DNA of 38,801 bases from Opitutaceae bacterium (GTDB lineage: Bacteria; Verrucomicrobiota; Verrucomicrobiia; Opitutales; Opitutaceae). Under the pieces are notes generated by a model that had not been told where the DNA came from, ran no database searches, and worked only from the letters and a program-made list of their open reading frames with translations. Positions within the stretch are counted from its first letter, which is position 1; each line of letters starts with the position of its first letter. Both the position numbers and the translations under genes were made by a program. Where the stretch lies: contig JACSRI010000141.1 of the NCBI GenBank assembly GCA_014879845.1, positions 1 to 38,801 of the forward strand. Direction: 5' to 3'. Of this stretch, positions 33,600-38,801 are shown in pieces.

Positions 33600-34091
33600 C
33601 TAGTCGTCGTGGGGCGCCGAGGCGGGAGGAGGCGGGCCCGGCGGAGGCGGCACGTGCTCCTCCACGGAAACGTCGTGCTTCGGCTCTTCCGCCACGGGCT
33701 TCGGCGGTCCGCCACGACCCCATTTCGCGCGGTCGCGCTCCTTCATCTGGCGATAGAGTTCACGCTGCTCCGGTGTCAGGTCGGACTCGATACGGCGATC
33801 GATCTCGCGCACGACATCGCGGGCCTCGGCAAAAGCCTTCTGCCGCATCACCGAGAGTTTCTCGGAGAAGTCCTCCATCATCGGACGCAGGCACTCGACC
33901 TGTTCGGACGTGAGTTTGACCTCCGTCACCATCCGCTGGAGGTACCGCTCGGTATAGTCCGTCGGCCGCATGAGCCCGCGAGGATCGCGCGGGGCAAACG
34001 TGTAGCCGGCGATGCCGCCGGCCGCCGCACCCGCCACGAAAATCCCCGCCAGCGCCAGCGCGATCTTCCAGCGCCCCGCGCACTCCGTCAT
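33600..34091 (-). CDS. Spy/CpxP-like periplasmic protein
   Basis: A 163-residue protein with one N-terminal helix (about 8-30, 'WKIALALAGIFVAGAAAGGIAGYTF'), then a helical body with heptad-like spacing: 'VTEVKLTSEQVECLRPMMEDFSEKLSVMRQKAFAEARDVVREIDRRIESDLTPEQRELYRQM', with the LTxxQ motif seen twice ('LTSEQ' and 'LTPEQ'), the family signature of Spy/CpxP/CnrX. The tail is Pro-rich ('PPPPGPPPPASAPHDD'). Its place as third gene of an ECF sigma operon suggests an envelope stress sensor or chaperone. The helical core has no His, so the His-based metal site of CnrX is not conserved. ATG overlaps the previous stop (34088-34091) and has GGAGG seven bases upstream. Confidence 0.8.
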   Translation of the reverse strand: MTECAGRWKIALALAGIFVAGAAAGGIAGYTFAPRDPRGLMRPTDYTERYLQRMVTEVKLTSEQVECLRPMMEDFSEKLSVMRQKAFAEARDVVREIDRRIESDLTPEQRELYRQMKERDRAKWGRGGPPKPVAEEPKHDVSVEEHVPPPPGPPPPASAPHDD

Positions 34092-34387
34092 GGCAGGACC
34101 TCCGCGCTGACCGGATCCGCGACGTCCGCCACCTCGGGCACCGGGTCGCGCACGACCACCGGCCAGGCAGCGGCGGCGGCCAGGACGGTGATCAGGCAGG
34201 CCACGGCGAGCGCACGCAGCGCAAAAGTCTCCCATGGCGAGACGAGCAGCACCTCGCGCCGCTCGGCCAGCCACTGCGCCACCACGCGCGTGGAGAGGCC
34301 GGCCGGCATCTCGAGCGCCGCGGCCCCGGCGGGGGCGCGACGTGCGAGGTCGGACAGGCGATTCCAACTCTGGTCGTGGTGGCTCAT
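34088..34387 (-). CDS. small single-pass membrane protein, candidate anti-sigma factor
   Basis: A 99-residue protein of unknown family. About 55 cytoplasmic residues ('SWNRLSDLARRAPAGAAALEMPAGLSTRVVAQWLAERREVLLVSPWETFALRALAV') precede one hydrophobic helix (about 58-78), with a short acidic tail outside ('DPVPEVADVADPVSAEVLP'). It sits between the ECF sigma gene and the Spy-like gene, overlapping each by four bases (ATGA). By position and topology it could be an anti-sigma factor like CnrY, which is also near 95 residues and single-pass; no zinc-binding HxxxCxxC motif is present. GGAAAGGGA upstream serves as a ribosome binding site. I do not recognise it by sequence. Confidence 0.6.
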   Translation of the reverse strand: MSHHDQSWNRLSDLARRAPAGAAALEMPAGLSTRVVAQWLAERREVLLVSPWETFALRALAVACLITVLAAAAAWPVVVRDPVPEVADVADPVSAEVLP

Positions 34388-34971
34388 GGGTGTTCCCTTT
34401 CCTGCAGACGCTTGAACGCCTGCTGAAGTTTCCGTCGGGCGCGAAAGGCTCGGACTTTAATCATAGTCTGCGTCCAGCCGGTGATCTGGCTTATTTCCGC
34501 CAGGGATTTTTGCTCGAGGTCAAGCATGGTGATGACGGTGCGGTCGGTGGGGCCGAGGGTGTCGAGAAGCTTGGAGACAAGTTCGCGCGCGGATGTGGCG
34601 CTCGCGGGATCGGGCTCGTGGTCATCGCGCGTCACGGCATCAAGGACTTGCGCCTCCTCCTCCGAGAGGTCGGCCCAGCGGTACTCGGGGCGGCGCTTCT
34701 GGGCGCGCAAGTGGTCGATGCACGTGGTCACGGCGATGCGCGAAACCCAGTTCGGAAAAGGCACCTTGCCCTCGTATTGGCTGAGGCGCCGGAACATCTT
34801 CATGAAAACTTCCTGAACAAGGTCCTCCTCCGGCACGCGACGCGGCAAATGGGCGCGCACGATGCGGATGACGAGTGGGTAGAGATGCTCGACGAGGGCC
34901 TTACAGGCCGCCTGGTCGTCGCGCCGCACCTGGGCGAGGCAGGCGGCGACATCAAAGGTCTCGTCGAGCAT
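34384..34971 (-). CDS. ECF-type RNA polymerase sigma factor
   Basis: A 195-residue extracytoplasmic-function sigma factor. Region 2 spans about 25-93 ('ACKALVEHLYPLVIRIVRAHLPRRVPEEDLVQEVFMKMFRRL' and 'PFPNWVSRIAVTTCIDHLRAQKRRPEY'); region 4 spans about 128-185 with the helix-turn-helix 'LDLEQKSLAEISQITGWTQTMIKVRAFRARRKLQ'. Region 3 is absent as usual for ECF. ATG 34971 is chosen because the family starts near 'LDETFDVAACLAQVRRDDQAACKAL'; the frame upstream is low-complexity. It heads an operon with the small membrane protein and the Spy-like protein, each overlapped by ATGA. No obvious autoregulatory promoter (GGAAC..GTC) could be recognised before it. Confidence 0.92.
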   Translation of the reverse strand: MLDETFDVAACLAQVRRDDQAACKALVEHLYPLVIRIVRAHLPRRVPEEDLVQEVFMKMFRRLSQYEGKVPFPNWVSRIAVTTCIDHLRAQKRRPEYRWADLSEEEAQVLDAVTRDDHEPDPASATSARELVSKLLDTLGPTDRTVITMLDLEQKSLAEISQITGWTQTMIKVRAFRARRKLQQAFKRLQEREHP

Positions 34972-35501
34972 GTGGATGGAGCGCGAATTCCGTTGCGCAG
35001 GTAGGACGGCGGGCGACCCGGCCGCGTTTCGGAGATTGTGGAGCCGAGGCAATACCTGACGGGGTCGGTTTTCGAACGGAATCTGCACCGACGACGAACC
35101 GGCCCTTGACTCGGATAGGTCCGCTGCCGTTGTCCCCCTTGTATCCGACCCATGGCCGTTTCCCTCCAGCCGTTCGCCCGTGGCGTGACCTCGATCCGAC
35201 GCACCGAGCTGAATCGTCTCGAGATCACGCCCTACCTCAAGGCGACCCACGATCGACTTCGGGCTTAGCCCTCGTCGTCGCGGCACGGCATAACTCCGGG
35301 CGCTCGTGGAGCGCCCAAAGTCGTGCGGGCGTTCCTGCCCGCCACTCGCCGCCTCGCATCACCGCGCGAGACTTGCCAAACCCGGGCGCAGGCACGGAAG
35401 CCCGCCCACTCTGCGGCCGGCCACACACGGACCGCCGCTGCGCATCCGAAACTTCGTTCTCTTCTTTTCCCGCCAACTTTCGCAACCTCATCACTTCGTC
35501 C
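34972..35501. other. 530-bp divergent intergenic region between the sigma operon and leuA
   Basis: This is the largest non-coding stretch in the window and must contain the promoters of the sigma operon (minus) and leuA (plus). Near leuA it holds a double hairpin (35298-35342, listed separately). A 38-codon plus-strand frame (35152-35268) is present but has no support. No Leu-rich leader peptide was found and no riboswitch recognised. Confidence 0.5.
35298..35342. repeat. double GC-rich hairpin upstream of leuA
   Basis: GGGCGCTC-GTG-GAGCGCCC (35298-35316) is followed by GCGGGC-GTTCCT-GCCCGC (35325-35342), both stems perfect. The ATG of leuA is 159 bases further on. The pair could be a leader element or another dispersed palindromic repeat; no run of T follows. 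Confidence 0.5.
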
Positions 35502-37184
35502 ATGCAACCTCCGCCCATCACCAAATACCGGCCCTACCCGATCATCGACCTGCCGGACCGCCAGTGGCCCTCGCGCACCATCACGCGCGCCCCGCTCTGG
35601 TGCAGCGTCGATCTGCGCGACGGCAACCAAGCCCTCGCCATCCCGATGAACGTGGAGGAAAAGCTCGAGCTCTTCCAGACGCTGGTCGATGTCGGCTTCA
35701 AGGAGATCGAGATCGGGTTCCCGTCCGCCTCGCAGACGGAGTTCGATTTCTGCCGCCGCCTCATCGAGGAAAAACGCATCCCCGACGACGTCACCATCCA
35801 GATCCTCACGCAGGCGCGCGAGGAGTTGATCGTACGCAGCTTCGAGGCGCTCAAGGGCGCCCGCCGCGTCGTCTTTCATCTCTACAACTCCACCAACCCC
35901 GCCCAGCGCAAACTGGTCTTCGGCCTCTCCAAGGGCGAGATCAAGGCCATCGCCACGCGCGGCACGGAGCTGGTGAAGAAACACATGCCGATCGTCGCGG
36001 GCACGGACGTTGTTTTCCAGTACTCGCCCGAGAGCTTCTCGCTCACCGAGATCGACTATGCGCTCGAGGTCTGCGAGGCCGTGGCCGACGTCTTGCAGCC
36101 GACGCCGCAGCGGAAGATGATCATGAATCTGCCGGCCACGGTGGAGGTGAACACGCCCAATGTGCACGCCGACCAGATCGAGTGGTTTTGCCGGCACATC
36201 TCGCGCCGCGACAGCGTGATCATCTCGCTGCACGCGCACAACGACCGCGGCTGCGCCGTGGCCGCGACGGAGCTGGGCCTGCTCGCCGGCGCCGACCGCG
36301 TCGAGGGCACGCTCTTCGGCAACGGCGAACGCACGGGCAACGTCGATATCGTCACCGTCGCGCTGAACATGTATTCGGCCGGCGTCCACCCGGGCCTGGA
36401 TTTTTCCAACCTCAATGCCGTGCGCGACGTCTACGAGCGCTGCACGCGCATGGACGTGCCCCCGCGTCAACCGTATGCGGGCGAGCTGGTATTCACCGCG
36501 TTCTCCGGCTCGCACCAGGACGCGATCAACAAGGGCCTGGCCGCGCAGGCGAAGAAAACGCCGACCGAGCTGTGGGAGGTGCCCTACCTCCCGATCGACC
36601 CGAAGGACCTCGGCCGCAACTACCGCGCGATCATCCGGATCAACTCCCAGTCCGGCAAGGGCGGCGTCGCCTTCGTCATGGAGAAGGAGTTCGGCCTGCA
36701 GCTGCCGAAGGCGATGCACCGCGAGCTCGGCCGCATCGTCAACGACATCGCCGACGTGAAGGGCAACGAGATCTCGCCCGACGAGGTGTTCGCCGCCTTC
36801 AAGGCCGAGTATCTCGAGCGCGAGGCGCCGTATCGGCTTGTCGAATTCAGCACCGACTCGCGTGAAGGCCGCAAGGTCGCCTGCTGCGCCACGATGCTGA
36901 TCGACGGCGTCCAGCGCGAACTCGCCGGCACGGGCAACGGCCCGATCGACGCCTTCGTGCACGCGCTCGTCAGCGCCGGGGTGAAGCCCTTCGAGATCCT
37001 CTCCTACTCCGAACACTCGCTCGGCAAGGGCGCGGACTCGCGCGCCGTGTCCTACATCCAGATCAAGACTTCGGCCGAAGTGACGCTCTTCGGCGTGGGC
37101 ATGGACACGAACATCGAGATCGCCTCGATGAACGCGATCGTCAGCGCTCTCAACCGCGCCGCGGTGCGCAACGCCCTGGTCTGA
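35502..37184 (+). CDS. leuA: 2-isopropylmalate synthase
   Basis: A 560-residue enzyme of the first leucine-specific step, condensing acetyl-CoA with 2-oxoisovalerate. It is the long, LeuA-type form beginning 'YRPYPIIDLPDRQWPSRTITRAPLWCSVDLRDGNQAL', with metal/substrate motifs R39-D40 in 'DLRDGNQ', 'HAHNDRGCAVA' and 'GNGERTGNVDI'. The C-terminal regulatory domain (about 430-560) includes 'GKGADSRAVSYIQIKT', expected to bind leucine for feedback inhibition. ATG 35502 matches the family start. No Shine-Dalgarno; a pyrimidine-rich leader precedes the start. It is monocistronic here, with a strong hairpin after the stop and a double hairpin before it. Confidence 0.96.
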   Translation: MQPPPITKYRPYPIIDLPDRQWPSRTITRAPLWCSVDLRDGNQALAIPMNVEEKLELFQTLVDVGFKEIEIGFPSASQTEFDFCRRLIEEKRIPDDVTIQILTQAREELIVRSFEALKGARRVVFHLYNSTNPAQRKLVFGLSKGEIKAIATRGTELVKKHMPIVAGTDVVFQYSPESFSLTEIDYALEVCEAVADVLQPTPQRKMIMNLPATVEVNTPNVHADQIEWFCRHISRRDSVIISLHAHNDRGCAVAATELGLLAGADRVEGTLFGNGERTGNVDIVTVALNMYSAGVHPGLDFSNLNAVRDVYERCTRMDVPPRQPYAGELVFTAFSGSHQDAINKGLAAQAKKTPTELWEVPYLPIDPKDLGRNYRAIIRINSQSGKGGVAFVMEKEFGLQLPKAMHRELGRIVNDIADVKGNEISPDEVFAAFKAEYLEREAPYRLVEFSTDSREGRKVACCATMLIDGVQRELAGTGNGPIDAFVHALVSAGVKPFEILSYSEHSLGKGADSRAVSYIQIKTSAEVTLFGVGMDTNIEIASMNAIVSALNRAAVRNALV

Positions 37185-37206
37185 GACGGGCCGCCCGCCT
37201 CCCGCC

Positions 37207-37235
37207 TGTCACCGCGTCTCCACGACGCGGTGACA
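37207..37235 (+). terminator. strong hairpin after leuA
   Basis: TGTCACCGCGTC (37207-37218) pairs perfectly with GACGCGGTGACA (37224-37235) over a five-base loop, 22 bases after the leuA stop. A 12-bp stem is terminator-like, although the following GTCTCG is not a T-run. Confidence 0.6.
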
Positions 37236-37258
37236 GTCTCGAAGCAGCCGGATGAAGT

Positions 37259-37331
37259 TAGGGCGAGGCCTCGGGCCGAGCCGCCCTCGTGCGCTTGGCG
37301 GTGCCGCGGCTCGGCCGGAGGCCTCGCCCTA
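37259..37331. repeat. palindromic repeat, copy 2
   Basis: The left arm (37259-37283) TAGGGCGAGGCCTCGGGCCG.. and right arm (37307-37331) are complementary over 25 bases with one mismatch, and match the repeat at 24218-24297; the 23-base loop differs. It lies just downstream of the leuA hairpin and abuts the EI24 gene's stop at 37329. Confidence 0.8.
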
Positions 37332-38144
37332 CCGGAGCATCGTCGACGTCGACGCCGTCCCCGGTCCGCCGAGCCGCCGATAGAGCAGCACCGCGCCCGT
37401 CGCCGCCGTCGTGAGAAAAAACGCGTTCACGATCGGCACGAACGTGATCAGCGTCACGCACGCGCCCAGCCCGAGCGTGTGCGCACGGTGTTTGCGCGCG
37501 TAGCCGCGCTGCACCCGGCGGCCGCGCGCGCGCAGCGCCTGCGGGTAGTCCAGATAGTCCATGCCGTAGACCATGGCGTTGAAGTAGCCGCCGATGACCA
37601 CGGCCGCGATCGGTCCGACGATCGGGATGAAACTCATCACAAAACACGATACCGCGATGAAACTCACGAACGTCACGTCGAGCAGCGCATCCACCACCTG
37701 ATAGACGAGCGGCACCTCGCGGATGTCCTCCTGGCGCATGCCGAGGATGAGTTCCACGCGCTTGGCCAGTTCGCTGTAGAAGTAACCGCAAAGGATACCC
37801 TGAAACACAAGCCAGAGCGCGATGGCGAAGAGCAGGATCACGACGGCGAGCGCGGCGCCCAGCAGCACCTCGCCGACCACGGCCAGCCAGGTCAGCCAGT
37901 CCGGCACCCATCCGGAGTGGATCAATCCGTGCAGGTAGATGAACAACTCCACGCCACCCCACACCAGCCCGCCGAGAAACAGCGTGGTGAGGACGAGGTT
38001 CAGCAGGATCGGCAGCACCGCGTAGCCCCAGAGCCGCGGGTGGGCGTTCATGAAACGCAGCCCCGCCAGCGGCGTGCCAAAGCCCTCGACGAAGGCCTGG
38101 AGCCAGGATTGCGGCCGCGCTTGATTGGCGATGGAGGGGCCCAC
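37329..38144 (-). CDS. EI24/CysZ-like membrane protein
   Basis: A 271-residue membrane protein of the EI24 domain family. Four main hydrophobic regions (about 38-65, 84-118, 152-188, 224-260) surround the conserved block 'FQGILCGYFYSELAKRVELIL' and 'FIPIVGPIAAVVIGGYFNAMVYGMDYLDYP', which are the family signature. CysZ of this family is a sulfate transporter; whether this one moves sulfate is not shown by neighbours. The start is GTG 38144 with GGGAG eight bases before. It follows the quinone oxidoreductase stop (38149-38151) by four bases, so the two genes form an operon. The stop lies inside the right arm of the palindromic repeat. Confidence 0.85.
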   Translation of the reverse strand: MGPSIANQARPQSWLQAFVEGFGTPLAGLRFMNAHPRLWGYAVLPILLNLVLTTLFLGGLVWGGVELFIYLHGLIHSGWVPDWLTWLAVVGEVLLGAALAVVILLFAIALWLVFQGILCGYFYSELAKRVELILGMRQEDIREVPLVYQVVDALLDVTFVSFIAVSCFVMSFIPIVGPIAAVVIGGYFNAMVYGMDYLDYPQALRARGRRVQRGYARKHRAHTLGLGACVTLITFVPIVNAFFLTTAATGAVLLYRRLGGPGTASTSTMLR

Positions 38145-38148
38145 GCGC

Positions 38149-38801
38149 TCAGCTCCCGACCGTCAGGATCACCTTGCCGATGTGGTCCCCCGCCTCGAGC
38201 GCGCGATGCGCGTCGGCCGCCTGCTCGAGTGGGAAGGTCGCGTGCACGCACGCTTTCATCGCACCGCTGGCAAAAAGCGGCCAGACCTCGCGCTGCACCT
38301 CGCGCGCGATCCGGCTCTTTTCCGATACGGGCCGCGCGCGCAGGGTCGAGCCGGTAAGCGTGAGGCGCTTCATCATGATGGTGGCGAGATTCACCTCCAC
38401 GCGCGCGCCCTGGAGAAACGCGATGTAGACGAGGCGGCCGTCGGTCGCGAGCGACTCGATGTTTTTCGCGACATACGGACCGCCCACCATGTCGAGAATC
38501 ACGTCCACGCCCTTGCCGCCGGTCGCACCGCGAATCACCTCGGCAAAATCCTCGGCGCGGTAGTTGATGGCGCGGTCCGCACCCAGGCGCAGACAGGCCG
38601 CGCATTTTTCCGGCGTGCCCGCCGTCGTGAAAACTTGGGCGCCGCGCGCCTTCGCCATCTGGATCGCCGTCGTGCCGATGCCGCTCGCGCCACCGTGCAC
38701 GAGGAAACGCTCGCCCGCGGCGAGGCGTCCGCGCTCGAAGACATTGGTCCAGACGGTGAACACCGTCTCCGGCACGCCGGCCGCCGCCACGATATCGACG
38801 C
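38149..38801 (-). CDS. zinc-less quinone oxidoreductase, 5' end outside the window
   Basis: C-terminal 217 residues of a medium-chain dehydrogenase/reductase of the zeta-crystallin/QOR type, reading to the window edge. The NADPH site is seen in 'FLVHGGASGIGTTAIQMAKARGAQVFTTAG', then 'CLRLGADRAINYRAEDFAEVI', 'GVDVILDMVGGPYVAKNIESLATDGRLVYIAFLQG' and the C-terminal 'LEQAADAHRALEAGDHIGKVILTVGS'. It uses NADPH to reduce quinones or enones. No zinc-ligand Cys cluster is visible in this portion. The initial methionine lies outside; ATG at 38790 is internal. It is the first visible gene of an operon with the EI24 protein. Confidence 0.9.
   Translation of the reverse strand, partial: VDIVAAAGVPETVFTVWTNVFERGRLAAGERFLVHGGASGIGTTAIQMAKARGAQVFTTAGTPEKCAACLRLGADRAINYRAEDFAEVIRGATGGKGVDVILDMVGGPYVAKNIESLATDGRLVYIAFLQGARVEVNLATIMMKRLTLTGSTLRARPVSEKSRIAREVQREVWPLFASGAMKACVHATFPLEQAADAHRALEAGDHIGKVILTVGS

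Noticed and set aside
33356-33715. Minus-strand frame across the hydrolase end and spacer
   Set aside because: Half of it is antisense to the hydrolase C-terminus and no motif is visible.
35152-35268. 38-codon plus-strand frame MAVSLQPFARGVTSIRR.. before leuA
   Set aside because: It has a weak TTGACT-like word upstream but no ribosome binding site, no known family, and Leu codons are not clustered as in a leader peptide. Left as non-coding.

Overview
The window is GC-rich DNA from a Gram-negative chromosome. It encodes a lipid A enzyme (LpxB), lipoprotein-export ABC parts (LolCD) and an outer-membrane barrel ending in Phe. Two secreted proteins with Ig-like domains share a duplicated C-terminal module that I associate with Verrucomicrobiota, probably Opitutaceae; that placement is an inference from protein style, not from a marker gene. 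Only a few starts have a clear GGAG ribosome binding site, mostly genes inside operons. I see no rRNA, tRNA, CRISPR array, IS element or phage gene.

Layout. 1-1821: two ABC-2 permeases, the first cut by the window edge. 1919-10116: an accessory-looking block with a NarL-type response regulator, a convergent membrane hybrid kinase (HK-REC-HPt), and a divergent 1521-residue secreted beta-propeller/Ig protein; a perfect 27-bp palindrome lies between the last two. 10238-12160: dnaX, with an A10 slippery run that appears to set gamma versus tau, and the SRP RNA gene upstream. 12406-17671: GNAT acetyltransferase, bifunctional nuclease, tRNA-dihydrouridine synthase, amidase and lpxB. 17819-19702: the second secreted Ig protein. 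20050-22988: a four-gene operon encoding DUF3570 barrel, ApbE-like flavin transferase, TlpA thioredoxin and DUF4266 lipoprotein. 23205-27755: Gfo/Idh/MocA oxidoreductase, LolD, LolC/E and lysS. 27925-33416: an exported AGE-family sugar epimerase, an NRAMP-fold transporter without the usual metal ligands, a DbpA-type RNA helicase and an alpha/beta hydrolase lipoprotein. 33600-34971: an ECF sigma operon with a small membrane protein and a Spy/CpxP-like protein. 35502-38801: leuA, an EI24/CysZ-like membrane protein and a quinone oxidoreductase cut by the window edge.

The best candidate for an under-described system is the 20050-22988 operon. The DUF3570 barrel carries a near-perfect ApbE flavinylation motif (DTISGATPT), and its neighbours are an ApbE homologue, a thiol oxidoreductase and a tiny lipoprotein ending in Gly-rich CGC. 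This suggests a flavin- and thiol-based redox module at the outer membrane. The second main finding is the dnaX slippery site, where the unslipped frame gives the short gamma form. The third is the duplicated C-terminal module shared by the two secreted proteins, a possible surface-sorting signal. Two families of palindromic repeats and a 16-bp inverted repeat bounding a 164-bp segment sit between genes.
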